This document shows positions 49,336 to 62,700 of a stretch of 64,000 nucleotides of DNA, piece by piece. Every line of letters begins with the position of its first letter. Position 1 is the first letter of the stretch. Source of the DNA: Chiridota heheva (Eukaryota > Echinodermata > Holothuroidea > Apodida > Chiridotidae); the NCBI GenBank assembly GCA_020152595.1, contig JAIGNY010000335.1, forward strand, positions 530,001-594,000, given 5' to 3'. A model generated the notes under the pieces. That model searched no databases. It saw nothing but the letters and a program-made list of their open reading frames with translations, and was not told the DNA's origin. Both the position numbers and the translations under genes were made by a program.

Positions 49336-52300
49336 TACTGAAATAACTCTTCTACAATAGTTTTAGATATAAAGTAATTATGATGAATGAATATGTGTGA
49401 ATCCTTAGTTTGCCTTGACATTTTATGGACAAAATGAGGATCTAGAACAGTTGATACTGCATATCTTCTCCCACAAACATTTATCTCAACTAAGTGTGTC
49501 TATTAGTGCTACTCAAAAACGACATGATTAATGATAAACAACTGCAAAATCTGCACGTGAACGACTTGCGATAAATCCCTGCCAGATTATATGATAGAAA
49601 AAATAGTGAGAAACACATAAACATTTGCAATGCAATTGCCTCTCTGACATCATAGATATATACCATAGAGATATACTATAAAAAGTTTAGATGAAACAAG
49701 AGGACAGCACAATGTAATTCTGTGAATTTCTGTCCTATTTCTGTCATATTTGTGTGACTGTGATGTCATATAAAAGTTGAAAGTCAAATTCTTTGATAGT
49801 TTCCTAAAAATGACTGCAATAACAAGTCAACTCAACATGGCATGAAATCAATTATTTCAAGGTGTATGGAAAGGTAGAGATTTTATGTCCCCCACAAAGA
49901 CGCATCGTCTTTAAATTACGTCAAAGACACCTGTATTTTTCGAGTTCTGGCTGATCAAATTCTGTAGAATTTGTGATGAATGACAAAGTTTTGATGAAAC
50001 AAGAGGACAGCACAATGTAATTCTTTCAATTTCTGTCCTAAATTTCAGTCACTGAAAATCAATGTTAAATTTTGATTGGGGGTACGATGAAGATTCAAAT
50101 CCTCTTAGTAATCTGCAACTGCTCCCATTAAAAAACACTTTGGAGATTAAAAAAAAAAAAAACCAACATCAGAAAGTTACATAGTTTCTTGTTGTGATGT
50201 CACCAAATTTCAATACAAATTTTTCATAATAAGGCCTTCAAATTCAAAATAATGTGAAATGGTCAATTTTAAACGATTTTGATGAAACCATTCGCAGTTT
50301 TAAAAGGTTTATAGCATTTTCCTTCAAATTAAGCTGAAGTTGTTGCAGCATGAATCTTCATGCCCAAATCACGCAGTGACCTACTGTAATCCTCCGGATT
50401 AGGGCATAAGAGCATTCACCTTGAAAATCTTGTGTCACACAATAAATAAAAAGTCTATGACCTTCAACACGCGTCCACAAAATTTGGGTCGCAAAATTAT
50501 TTCCAAAATCAAAACTTTATTTATTTAATCTAAAAAATTGATAAAGTAGTTAAACTTGTCTACTAGTGTTCCACATAAAATAAATTATTAAAAGTCTTCC
50601 GCTAAAGTCATAAAATTTTCCCTCTAAAAACTAGAAAATGAGCTATAAATGATGAGCGTCATTTAAATAGATTTTAACCTATTTCTAACCTAAAACGCAA
50701 GCGTAAGACGTGTGGTCTGCGTCCTTCTTTGGGCACTTGTTCGTGACTTAACTAAAGAATGCTTGCACATTTCAGCGTTTACGCTAATGCAACAGAGCGT
50801 ACGGATTTTGCTCAAGCATGTTCAAAATACGCACTGATACCTAACTACCATTACATTTCTGAAGCCGTGAACAACCGAATAGCAAAGTAAGTGTGGAAAA
50901 GGCTCATTTCCTCAGGAGTTTGGCTTTGTAAACTGTAATGAATAAGGTAGTTGTTTTTTCACACTCACCGAATTGCTATCTTGTGAACATAGGGTTTTTA
51001 AATTTTAAGGTGTATAAATTTTTACATAGAAGTAAATGGTGTCGGCTCTGAAAATGGTGCAGATTTCTACGGTTTAATGAAGTTTAACGGCACCGCGACA
51101 ATCAGAGTCAAACAGCACCGCGACAGTCAAGAGTCAAACGTGCCAAATAATTAAATGCATACATACATGCATAGCGAGGTTTTTTTTACCAAAGTTGTTG
51201 TTAGCTTTCAATATGTCTTTAATGGAATATTCCTGAGCTTAGAGATGTACTACTGATAAGAGGGCAAAACCATAATGGTCATCCTGTTTGGTTTAAAAAT
51301 AACTCAAAGGTTTTCACAAGTAACTGGTCATAGCAAGTCTAAATACTGTAAATGGTGAAATGTTCTGCAATTGTTTGAAAATGAATGGAAACTCTTCTTC
51401 TTTTTGAGATGGGAATAATCTATACTTTTTAATGTATGCCTATCTATCATTGATTTTCTTCAAAAATCAAAATATCTTTGAATAGAATACATGCTTTTTT
51501 TTCTCAAAAATTTGAAGGTGTGATGTCACTCTTAGCCTTATTACAGAGAATGGAGTGATGATAGATGGCTTGTCACAAAATGTCATATCACAAACTTTCA
51601 AATCTGTCACATAAATGTCTCAAATGTCGAATATTTTTTGGCACCTTTTGCACAGAATGTCACATCAGTTTTGCCATTGTCACATTTGATTGGCATAGAT
51701 TCACACATCATGACTAGTTGACCAATGATACTCACAAAAGGATCATTTGATTATGTCTGTTTCATGAAAAATATCCATCACTAAAATGCAACATCAAATT
51801 ACCAATGAGTGTGAGTGAAGAGGTAAAACATGTCACAAAATGTCAGACAAATTCTAATACATCTTTCTATGTTCTTAATTTGTCACAAAATTTTTTTAAA
51901 TGTCACAGGTACTTGGACAATGAAATTTTGTCACGGAGACTGCATTCTCTGCTATAACCAGCTGTGCGTACACTTCTTTAAGTGCTGTAAACTTGAATAA
52001 CTTCTTGTAGGAATAATTGTAGGAATAAAGTAAGAACAGTTTCATGAAGTCTAAACCTCGCAATACATTTTGTGTCTTAAGCCCTGAAAAAAAAATATAA
52101 AATCTGTCAGGGGGGGGGGGGGGAGTCTATATTGCTCACAACGGAAACCAAAATCCAGCACAAGCAATTACACCAGGGATTTCCACAGACTTTACCTCAC
52201 TTTCCATGGTCATAATCTGACATTGATAGGAATTAAAATTCACTGCAGCTGCACTGACTTTCAGCTGAACACAAGGACAAAAGTATTCCTCTGTGGTCAA

Positions 52301-53636
52301 TGAGTCTGGCTTGGAAGTAATAATTTACAAATAGGGTGGTATTTAACAGTAAAGGTTTGTCTGTTTATTGATGAGTGATTTAAGTGATGTTTTTATTCAA
52401 CCTTGTGGGCTTTGAAAATTTTGGACTGAAAATCCATTGCAACAGATTTTTATCATGTTGTTTCCCAGGCTTTTTCTTTAATGTGATGTGCATATATCCA
52501 ACACACAGGATTATTTTTTGATGTATGTGATTTCTACAAAGTACAAACTTTGATCAGCATAACTCAGCAAACACAGGCGCCTTTGACATAATTTAAAGCA
52601 ACCCTTGACAATTGCGTTTGCTTTGTGGTCACCAACTCAGAAAAAACTGGTGACCATATTCCTTTATTTCCAAAAGCTTGATCGCCAATTTTTTTAACTT
52701 ACTCGCAGTATACAAAAACCTGTTTCTAATTATAATTTTGAATAAAAACCCCTTCTTCCCTGATGATAATTTCCTGATGATAATTTCCTGCATGAATAAC
52801 TGATCTTCATACTTTAATGGCATCTCTTTTTAATTTCAAAAACATGCAAAACAAATATCAAACGCAGAGATTGATTGACCAAGCAAATAATGTCCATTTT
52901 CCATCATGAAAACTGATCATATTTTTTCAGCCATGCCTTTCTGCATGTATTACATGTGCTTACTGGACTATGCATGTTCATATGTATACTGCTGCTCAGT
53001 GTTATGATATCATGGGGACAAAGTTACGGTGTCAAAATTTAGAATTAGGATTGCCATTAATTTTGGGGCAGTAAAGAATAAAAGGTATTTGATTTCATCT
53101 CATTGTGGATTTATATTTCTTATCACTGTCATACTACCAAAATATTTTCAGTATATTTCTTACTCAAAGAAACTGTAATTTTGGTCGCAGGTAAGACATA
53201 AAGTGCTATTTCTCTGGCGAAAAGAAAAAAAAAAATCTTAATTTTTTTTAAAATTTTAATAGCTAAGATTTAGGTTTTCATCACCATGGGGACAGGAATT
53301 GTCGAGAGTTGATTTAAAGACTTTGCTCTTCAGACTTTAGCGCTCTTTCTGGTGCATATAAAATCTTCAAAACCCGCCCATAAACTTTAAAATATTTTAT
53401 TTCATCTCATTGTGGAGTTTATTTCTTATAACTGTCATTTTTTGTTGATGGCGTTGACAATTTGAATTGTTTTTTATATATTAAAACTCAATAAAAGGAG
53501 AACAATTAGTTTTGTACAATATTATCATTCATAAGCATCGTTTCCTGTAGACTTTGAAAAGTCTCAGAATTTCAGCTCCCAATTTCCTTCAGCTAAAAGC
53601 ACACAGAAATTACATCCTTATTTCTTGATTCATTAC
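49336..53636. other. Intron sequence with scattered repeats
   Basis: Holds a direct repeat of 'gatgaaacaagaggacagcacaatgtaattct' at 49691-49722 and 49995-50026, a cluster of TGTCACAAAATGTC-like phrases at 51570-51930, and a poly-G tract at 52110-52125. No exon was found between 44988 and 53637, so this is one ~8.6-kb intron. Confidence 0.5.
51063..51147 (-). mobile_element. LINE terminal-block remnant, minus strand, duplicated
   Basis: The reverse complement contains two copies of 'GTTTGACTCT(T)GA...TGTCGCGGTGC(C)', resembling the LINE terminal block seen at 6570, 36750 and 40680. Very short and diverged. Confidence 0.5.
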
Positions 53637-53767
53637 CTTCTCCATGCTTATCAGTGAACTGGAACGCTTGCACCAGGCGTAACGTTTCATCCACAGAGCG
53701 TCCAACTGGCAGGTCGTTAATTGTGATTTGTCTAAGGATGCCTTTATCGTCGATGATAAATAGACCT
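53637..53767 (-). CDS. 2-Cys peroxiredoxin, penultimate exon
   Basis: Minus strand; acceptor ACTATACAG before 53767 and donor GGAGAAG|GTAATG at 53637. The 131-base exon encodes [20 protein letters not shown], then [20 protein letters not shown] and HGE. These are signature segments of typical 2-Cys peroxiredoxins: LFIID-KG is the core strand, and RS-DE--RL-QAFQ--D-HGE includes the conserved Arg that helps set the peroxidatic Cys thiolate. One leading A completes AGA (Arg) with the AG of the previous exon. The enzyme reduces H2O2 and organic hydroperoxides using thioredoxin. By sequence it is a PRDX1/2/4-class protein; the paralogue cannot be fixed without the N-terminus. Confidence 0.96.
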
Positions 53768-54440
53768 CTGTATAGTGTAAGAAGAAAAAGACATGAAGAA
53801 ATCTAGATGTTAATTTTAAAATAGGAGATGAGATAATGTTAAAGGCAACATTAGTTCAAATTGGTTTGAGATCCACTGAAAACCATCCTAGAAGCAAATG
53901 ATCATTTTACAGAGTTGTGATATGTCTGCCTTCATTCCAATTGTTATGTAAATTTGTGATATATTATTACAAGGTGACTATGGTATATTCTTATGCAAAT
54001 CCTTTGCTTTTTTATCATCTATCATAATTCTTTCAATTTCTAGCAGTAATAGACTTTATCATCATTTTCAGCGACAGATTTAGGATGGGAATTTTAAGAA
54101 ATACATACAGATTTTGAGCTGCCCACCCTGTCATACATCACAAATTTAGCATAAATTAACAATTTATCAAACTTTGATCAATTGAACAATTGATCAAAAA
54201 CCAAACGAGCTATTTGCAAAAATTAAAAAATTATCTCCTCATACTTTCTCTTTCAAACCAATGAAAAAATTGCTAAATGTGAATATGGTAGGCAGAAGAA
54301 TAGTCAAGAGAAAATATTATACGTTTAGTATAAACAAAGCAGAGCATTTTCAAACAAGAACGGTAAATACCGTCATGGTTCGCATGCCCATGCAAATTAA
54401 CACCCATATCATATGACCCAGCCAATTATAAAAATGGCAT
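53768..54440. other. Intron sequence
   Basis: AT-rich intron leading into the minisatellite. No gene is seen. Confidence 0.5.
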
Positions 54441-54445
54441 TTCAC

Positions 54446-55935
54446 ACTAAGTCCCACATGGCATCCCATGTCCCACATGGCATCACACCCCATGTCCCAC
54501 ATGGCATCACACCCCATGTCCCACATGACATCCCATCCCATGTCCCACATGGCATTCCAACATATGGCATCCCACCTAATGTCCCACGTGACATCCCATG
54601 TCCCACGTGGCATTCCATCATATGTCCCACAGGGAATCCCATCCTATTACCCACATGGCATTCCACCCTATGTCCCACATGGATCACATCCCATGTCCCA
54701 AATGACATCCCACCTCATGTCCCATATGACATCCCATGCCTTGTCCCACATGGCATTCCACCATACAGTGTCTCACATGGCATTCCACCATATGTCCCAC
54801 ATGGCATTCCACCATATGTCCCACATGGCATCCCACGCTATGACCCACATGGATCCCATCCTACATGTATGTCCCACATTGATCCAACCATATGTACCAT
54901 ATAACATCCCTCCCTATGTCCCACATGGCATCCCTCCCTGTATCCTGCATCAGTGGCTTCCCACCTGATGTCCCACATGGCATCCCACCATATGTTCCAC
55001 ATGGTACCCTTCCCAATGTCACAATGACATCCTAATTTATGTCCCACATGGCATTACATTCCCATGTCCCCATGCCTTCCTACCCTATGTCCCACATAGC
55101 CTCCTACCCTATGTCACACATGGCATCCTACCTTATGTCACACATGGCATCCTACCTCATGTCACACATGGCATCCCAACCTATGTCACACTCTGTGTTA
55201 CTCGTGGCATCCCACCATGTCCCATATGGCATCCCACCATGTCCCACATGGCATTCTACCCTGTTCCACATGGCATCCCACCCCATGTCCCACATGGCAT
55301 CCCACCCCATGTCCCACATGATATCCCACCCCATGTCCCACATGACATCCCATAGGCTCCATAAGAAGTCTCATCCTAGCTATCACAGTCCCTGATTGAG
55401 CATACTATGTATAAAAGTGTCGGTTCATATAATTACTTATATGCAAATGACTTGTTGAAATGGGGTGGGACACCATGTCCCACATGACATCCCATGTCCC
55501 ACATAACATTTCATCCCATGTCCTACATGACATTCCATCCCATGGCATTCCTCCCTATGTCCTGCATGGCATTCCATCATATATCCTACATGGCATTCCA
55601 CCCTGTTCCACATGGCATCCCACCCCATGTCCCACATGGCATCCCACCCTATGTCTCACATTACGTCCTATAGGCTCCATAAGAAGTCTCATCCTAGCTA
55701 TCACAGTCCCTGATTGAGCATACTATGTATGAAAGTGTCAGTTCATATAATAAATTATATGCAAATGAGTTGTTGAATAAGAAAAAAAGGTGGAGTCAAA
55801 TAATTATGCCTGATATAGCCCTTGGTGTATACAACATGGTAAATATTATATCATATGTCCCCTCCCTCATGGCCCCCATCTGTGTTCCACATGGCATTCC
55901 TCCCTATGTCCATATGCAATCACATCCTGTCACAC
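54446..55935. repeat. ATGTCCCACATGGCATCCCA minisatellite with repeated spacers
   Basis: Imperfect 20-24-bp units (CATGTCCCACATGGCATCCC) fill 54446-55350, 55471-55665 and 55855-55925. The blocks are separated by a ~120-bp spacer present twice with few differences (55350-55465 and 55670-55780: 'aggctccataagaagtctca', 'tagctatcacagtccctgat', 'catactatgta', 'atgcaaatga') and a third decayed version at 55918-56020. So the minisatellite and its flank were duplicated together. Long open frames on both strands are artefacts. Confidence 0.9.
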
Positions 55936-56019
55936 TCCCTGACTAGGCATACTAAATAAAAAAAATAGTCTGGTCAGGTCATATACTGTAGCAACTTTAT
56001 GCAAATGAACACAATAATA

Positions 56020-57376
56020 AAGGTGGAGTTTAATAATCATGCCTGAAACAACTGTTGGTGGCCAAATATTTTGAACAATTTCAAGGATTTTAAATCTCAA
56101 GTGCTACAAGAGAGACTTGAGGATCTCTCAAGAATATTGGAAAATTATATCATTTTACAGTTATCTTTTAAGAAAATATCAAATGTTTTGTAGACTTTTA
56201 AGGGAAACAAGTCTTCAATCCTGTCTTAAGTATCAACCAAATCCACCAAAGAAGTATCAACAATTTAGCAACACTAAGCATTATTTTTGCAATATTGGGA
56301 GAATTCAGTACTGTAGAATTAATAGCGCTGTGCACTGTCAAAGGGACCATCCAATGCGCCAGTGAAAATGATTTAGTTCATGAGAGGTTGTAAATCTTTC
56401 TCTTGTGATGAAGGCTAAGAATACAGTCCAATGGGAGGGAGGGAAGTATTAATTGACTGGTTGTCTTAGAAACCAAAAAGAGTCATAAATTTTGAATACT
56501 GTCCAATTGGTTTGTTTATATTTTATGAAGGGGAGATAACTCAAGAGCACATGAGAGCAAATAGCATCACGAGCAAACAGCAGGACTAATGAAGGTGAAT
56601 TTACACAGAGCAAATCAAGTTATTATTCTGTTCCCAGATAATTCAATTTCAACATGGTAGACAGAGACGGCAAGGATATTAATTTGAAGGGATGTAGAAC
56701 ATCATATAATGGTTAAAAGAGTATTATATCTGTGCATACCAGTTTTTAAATGAGCAATTTTAGTCTTTGGGCTATGGCTGATGAAACTTTAATCAGTAAA
56801 AATAAATGCAAAATTGTGATGTGTGACTAGGCCAACAGCTCAAAATTTTGATGTAATTCTTTTCATTTATTTCCTAAATTATAGTCACTGAACATGAAGG
56901 AAAGACTATTTAGGCTTACTACACTATTCTGAAGAATTATGATTTACATTTAAAAAACAATGGATTTTCTTTTCTTCAAAAGAAAATACAAAGATTTCAC
57001 TGTAATACATCACAAAATTTGCATGAAATATGCAAATTGAGGTTTGAGATTTCAAAACGCTGTAAATTGTTCACAAATCCCCGACCAGCTTTTAAGAAAG
57101 TGATTAATAGCAGGGTAGCGCTCACCGTCATTTGGATGCTGACGTTAAATAGTGGTCTCGAAAGTCAAGTTCATCATCATCCAGCATATGATTCTCTGAA
57201 CACTTCTCAAAAAAGCCGGGTGAAAACCCGCTCATCCACTTCCCATCCAGATTCAGAAACTGGCATTGCCAGCTGGCGTTGTTGGCTCAATACGAGGTTG
57301 TTGGCCTAATACAAGGTTGTTGGCCTAATACGAGGTTGTTGCTCAATTAAGGTGGATCATTTTAAACAATGCTCAC
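56020..57376. other. Intron sequence
   Basis: No exon. A small tandem of GAGGTTGTTGGCCTAATAC-type 22-bp units lies at 57270-57345 just before the next exon's donor. Confidence 0.5.
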
Positions 57377-57493
57377 CTGAATGAAACTCCTTCTTCTTCC
57401 AGCAAAACACCATAATCTCTAGAAACCTGTTTCGTTTTGTCTGCAAGAAGAGGGATGTTCATTGGTCCCAGACCACCTTCTTTGCGAGGTTGG
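57377..57493 (-). CDS. 2-Cys peroxiredoxin, internal exon with odd 5' boundary
   Basis: Minus strand; donor TTCAG|GTGAGC at 57377. Encodes [51 protein letters not shown] and DYGVL are family signatures, and GGLG is the loop motif associated with hyperoxidation sensitivity. Family members have W-x-N-x before PRK; here the nearest AG acceptor gives 57493, which with the upstream TG would make a Cys codon and skip two residues. An AG 15 bases further upstream also keeps the frame but again yields TG|C. The stretch AGCCAACC is duplicated at this boundary (plus strand 57488-57495 and 57503-57510). The exon body is clearly real; the boundary is uncertain. Confidence 0.85.
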
Positions 57494-57750
57494 CTTTTTA
57501 AAGGTTGGCTTGTCATAAAGCCATTGAATAAAATAAACAAAAAAATGACACCATAAATTCTTAAAACCATTGCAAAAATTAAATAAACAAAAACTTAGTA
57601 CAAGACACTCTAGTGAGGTAACATATATTAAATAATTAATTTTCAATAAAATACATTAAGTTTTTAAGAAAGTAAGTTTGTGACTAAGTTTGTGTAATAA
57701 AAAGCTAAATACATTTATGTTCAAATGCTACAGGAGAATTTTGAAGATTA
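57494..57750. other. Intron sequence at the exon boundary
   Basis: AT-rich. It was searched for an acceptor starting with G that would restore Trp at the junction, and none in the proper frame was seen. Confidence 0.5.
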
Positions 57751-57859
57751 GGTGGCCATATGTAATATCTAACGATGAAATACTGAGAATCACTAAACAT
57801 GACAAAAACAGCACTGAAGTACAAAGGTGAAGGTGGATTTGTTATGTGATGCACATGAG

Positions 57860-58080
57860 CACTATTAAGCACTGTGTGACAGCTATGATGTGGAAACCAG
57901 AGGGGAGAAGGAAAGTTGGTCGTTCTAGAACGACCTGGAGAAGGACAGTCGAGAAGGAGAGGAAAGTGATGGAATGAAGCTATGGACAGAAGCCAGACGA
58001 GATGCAAATAACAGAGTCCAGAGGAGAGAGTGCACTGCAGCCTTATGGGCCAGGAGGCCTGAGGAGACTACATGAGGTGA
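57860..58080 (+). mobile_element. Fragment of a LINE ORF2 C-terminus
   Basis: The plus strand encodes MWKPEGRRKVGRSRTTWRRT, then VEKERKVME followed by a stop; in the next frame EARRDANNRVQRRECTAALW and a GPEE-like end continue. GR(S/P)(R/K)TTWRRTVEKE followed by a helical tail is typical of the last residues of reverse-transcriptase proteins of non-LTR elements. The frame break shows it is a dead fragment. Clade not assigned. Confidence 0.55.
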
Positions 58081-59228
58081 GGTAACTTTGTGAAAACAAT
58101 CTACAGTAGAGTCTACACCAGTCAGTTTCTATGTTCCTCAAAATAAGTTCATTTGAAATCAAATATTGCATCCATTATCAAACTTCTACAAACAGGTCAT
58201 GTGACTTAGCCCAAAAATATATTCTTCCTAAAAGGATTGTTTTCATGAAAGCGATTTTCTTGAGAAAGAAGTTGATACTATATGGTTGAGTTTATCATAA
58301 ACAAAATTGTTGGCGGCTGTCACAACAAGAAATCAACATTTTGGAATAAAGTTCAGGAAGTCATGGTGACATTCTGTGTGCCTGATCTCATCATAATGCA
58401 TATAAACTGCTAATTCATCCAAAAACATATAGGTGACTAGTAAGTGAAGCATATCAGTCAACATATTCAATAGATAGGGGGAAGGGGGGGGGGAAGTTGA
58501 GTAGCACAGCTTAATGAGGGGAGGGAGATAGGGCCCAGGCCGAAGGCCACAATTTTCACTTAGAAATTGTAATAAAAGTATTTGTTCAATTTGAGACAAA
58601 AATGATCTCAAATATGTAAGCAACAAAATTTTAAAAAATTTCATCATGGTTGAGACAAATCAGAAAATTGACAATCAAAATTCCAAATCATAATTAAGAA
58701 AGGCCTCCCGAAAATTTAGAATCACGATTCAGAAATAAATCAGAACAGTTTAGATCACGAGTAAAATTTCAATGACCTTGAGCTTCCTCAAAAACTGTCT
58801 GGCTACTGTACAGTCTAACTACTGTACATACTAAAGAAGTTCACAATCATTTGGAACTTTCAAACTATTTCAACCTATTGGGCAATTTTATTTTCTGACG
58901 AAAGAGTACAAAATTTGTTGAATCATTCAGGAAGAGCTGTATTTACAGATGGTTTCCTGAATAAGTCACGTTTCTATTCCACCTTTGTATTCATGCCAGA
59001 AGATATATGAACTTCCACCTTTGTATTCATGCCAGAAGATATATGAACAGGTAGAGGTAGCTAAATTACTCAAACATGTATAAAAAACATGTAAATTATC
59101 ATAAAACTCAGTAACTGATGTTCACTGTTCATTTACACCTTAACTTTGGTCTCAATATGGAAATCATTTTTGCAAATTTGCGCTTTGCAGAAGGAAAGTC
59201 TTTTTTCTATAGTAATTCATTATTTTTT
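58081..59228. other. Intron sequence
   Basis: Poly-G patch near 58478-58495, and a perfect 36-bp direct duplication (TTCCACCTTTGTATTCATGC onward) at about 58977-59048. No exon is seen. Confidence 0.5.
58977..59048. repeat. 36-bp perfect direct duplication
   Basis: Two adjacent copies beginning (T)TCCACCTTTGTATTCATGC and ending AGATATATGAAC. Confidence 0.9.
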
Positions 59229-59720
59229 TAAAAGAATATTCCCGTTAATTTTCATGAATATGATAGAGGACTACTAAAGAAACAATTTGGAGCTAATGCG
59301 TTTCAATGATTGCCTGAGTGTGTTGAAAAGTGAACTCGCAGTGTACAGTGTTATGTTATAAAGACAAATCCAAAACAATTTTTAAAGTATTTCTTTGAAA
59401 ATTAATTGCCTCTTCCTTAATTGTTGGAAGCATTTTTTCTTTATTCATTGAGATGGGGTATAACATACATACTTTATAAGAATGTGCTTTGCCCATTTGC
59501 TCATTAAACTTATGCTCAAAGTATAAAAGTATATACAAATTGTCTTGGATCTGCCTTTATGGCATCACACTGTACACTGTGAGGTCATTTTTCAACACAC
59601 TCCTGCAATCTTTGAAATGCAAAAACTCCTAAATGGAAAAAAATACCAACATGATTTTTCCAGCAAAATGCTTCTTTATAGTCAACTATCATGAAAATCC
59701 ACAGGAATGTTTCTTTCATT
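59229..59720. mobile_element. Inverted-repeat element (MITE-like), about 490 bp
   Basis: The left arm ('aagaatattcccgttaattttcatg', 'agtgtgttgaaaagtga', 'cagtgtacagtgttatg') is complementary, in order, to the right arm ('gcatcacactgtacactgtgaggtca', 'ttcaacacactcctgcaat', 'catgaaaatccacaggaatgtttctttc'). The outer end AAGAATATTCCC resembles the ends of the element at 24573-26247, so they belong to one family. No coding frame. Confidence 0.8.
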
Positions 59721-62700
59721 CTCTCCACAATTTTTGTTGTTAAAGAAAGCTACTAAGAAAGATTTTTGGAATGTGAAAATTCACTACAAGTCTATCAAAT
59801 GTAGAGAGAAAGCGCCCTCATCTTCACTTTCCTAACAACTGTTAATGTATTTTAAAGAAAATGTTTCGTTAATTGAATTTTTCGTCTGAAATTTCTTCAG
59901 GTGGTAAACCATAGTTACTTGGCTAGATTCTTTTGTATTCTTTCCTGACATATCAAACGGCTGTATCACACACACACACATTAAATAAAATACACTAATA
60001 CAATTGAAAAGGGTGGAGGGATGTAATGGCATAGCAAGTTTGACTTAACCCTAAATACCCACACAGTCGCAGCACGGTCTATTGGACATGCACTTTTCAA
60101 ACAATTATTTTGCTACATCAAATAGGCCAACAGCAGTATTCCTGGTATCATTTGATAGAGCTCTTCTAGTTCTTTTAATAAATCAAATTTTTGATGTGGG
60201 TTATATTGAGAAGTTTCCAGTAAAACTCGCTTTAAAATAGGTAAAGAGTCAAATTTAAAAAAAAAGCCTGACAAATTTCAATTTTTTCTCAAAAACTGGA
60301 ACCCGGAAGAAACTGTCAAAGACATCAATGCATCCAATTTTGGTCGAATTGTAACTGTCCATATCTTCAATATCTTTTTTTGGCAAAATTTGTGCAAGAT
60401 TTCATTATTTTCAGCCTTTTTTAGATCAATTTTTGACAAAAATTGTAGTTCCTGATCGCAATGCAAGTGCCCTATGCAAAATATACCATTAAAATCTGAA
60501 TTCCCCAGATTTCCAATTGAAATCACAAAAAGCAACTACCCCTCTTTATACACACCAAAATATAAGTTATAAAACAAACATACAATCCACTCATAGACAG
60601 CGTGGTGTAGCGGTGTGCATGCAAGATTTCAAGTGAGCAGAACTGGGATCGAAAACCAAACCAAATACCAATTACAGGGGTGATTATTTTTTGTTTATTT
60701 TCCTTGTTTTTGCATGTTTTGCTTTAAAAAAAAAAAAAAAATTAGACTGGTACCAATGGAAAGGAAATTTCACGAACAATCTAAATATGTAGCAAATTCC
60801 TACATTTTCGTTATTCACAAGAAATGATAAAAGCTCCAAAAAAAAATTAAGCTTAATTTTGTCTAAAATTTGCAAATTTATGTCGATATTTGGATTTTTT
60901 TCATATTGAAAAGTTTATTTTATTAGCACTCGTATAAACCATACTTGTAGTGATACAAAACAAAAGGAAAGTTGTGGAAATTTATTTTGAAAAACAAAAT
61001 TGCAGTCATGTTCTGAACCCGCTGGGTATAATTTAAGAGTTACGTCAGATCTACACAAATCAGACCATGATGAATAACTCTGGCTATAAATTTAAGTCTA
61101 TTGCATCCAAACTCACCAGTGTTTATAACTTACTGATACAAACATCCTTTTAAAAGTCAAAATGATTCCTCAGCCCCACATTACATGCATGACTTGGCCC
61201 TGCAGTAACCAAATCCACAATACCTGGCTCTTCATAATAAGTTCCATTGTGTGCATATAGATGATTGGGAGTGTAATTACTGATGTGTGAAATCACTGAA
61301 CTATCTGTGGTGGGTTTCTTAATTGCTTCTAGCAGAGTCTAAAAGTCATACCTGCCAAAATGGAGGTTCTTGTGGGTGAAAAGACTGAAAATTTGTGGGG
61401 AGAATTGGACATAATGCAGAACTTTAAGCTATATCTAATTCAATGGAAATAACATTCTTGACATTTTCTTCACTTTTTTAGTCCTTTTATTCTACTCTTT
61501 AATATTCAAGCAACGAGCATGACAACTGAACTCAAGTGACAACATGCTACTTTTCTTATGTCATTTTGAATCTGATCAGAGAGATTCTTCTGTTGATCAA
61601 GCGCGGAGAGTGGAGACTTGCTGTAAGAGCACTAGCAACTCAACAAATTTTCTGCCACAATGGACACGGTGTATCCTAGCAATTTCACATGAGTCATAAA
61701 ACAACATTCTTCATTCTAGCAAAACAAGAGTGCACAAACAATTGAGCACTTTAACCAATCAATGGTGATGCCTTTTATTAATGAATCTGCAATTGATGGA
61801 AATGTGGAGAGCAAAACATGTGGAAGCTGCAGTAAGAAGACCAACTACTACAACTTGCAAGAAATGCTTGAAGAAATATTCTGTAATACTAGTTAACCCT
61901 TATGTTCTTTTTAGAACACCAGGGAAGACGGAATCAACTAAGTGTTTATACTAAGATTGTCCACACAGTTTGTGATTGGAGGATTAATTCAGTGGTCAAG
62001 CAAGTCCATCTTATCTGAAAGAAGACTTCAAAAACAAACAAAAAACAGTGTAAAGAGCACTAAAAAATCACCAGTATACACAACAGATCTTTAAACTTGA
62101 ATATCTCCTTAAATTATAAAATTTACACGGAGAATTTGCATTGTCATGATCCATGCATTAAATTCCTGTAATGCACGAATTGGGTAATTTTTTTAAGTCC
62201 ATTTTTTTTAGTTTAGAACAGGTGAACTTCTAAACAAAGTGAAAAAATGCATTTTCTTGTTTTTTATTTTTTATATATATTTCAAACAATCTTACACAGA
62301 AATTTATACAACAATTAATGTTTTGGCATCATGTTTATATGTGTATTTAATGCACTGTTCAAAAGACAATTGACCCTCCAGGTCATTCTACTCAGGCCAA
62401 TGTATTTTGCCTCGTATATTAAATACGCATATAAGCACTCTGCCTCAATATTAATCTTTGAATACAAGTTGTTTCTTTGCTGTTTTGTTCCTTAAATTTC
62501 ACTTTCATACAAGGTAAACAAACATGCTTAACCACTAAACACTTAAATGTTACAGAAAGGGTTGGAAGAAACAAAATGGTGCACAAAGTATTCAAAAATC
62601 TGTTGCTATTTCTTCAGTAGTGCCAACAGAATAGCATTGGTAGGGGGTAAAAAGATGCAAAGCTGCACTACAAAGAGGAGCAAACTTAGTGTCCATAATT

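Noticed and set aside
54350..55637. Met/Ser/His-rich and Trp/Asp/Gly-rich open frames on both strands
   Set aside because: Produced by the ATGTCCCACATGGCAT minisatellite.
60598..60665. tRNA-like sequence (GTGGTGTAGCGG ... GGGATCGAAAACC)
   Set aside because: The spacing loosely resembles a tRNA or SINE head, but acceptor and anticodon stems do not pair and the SINE body does not follow.
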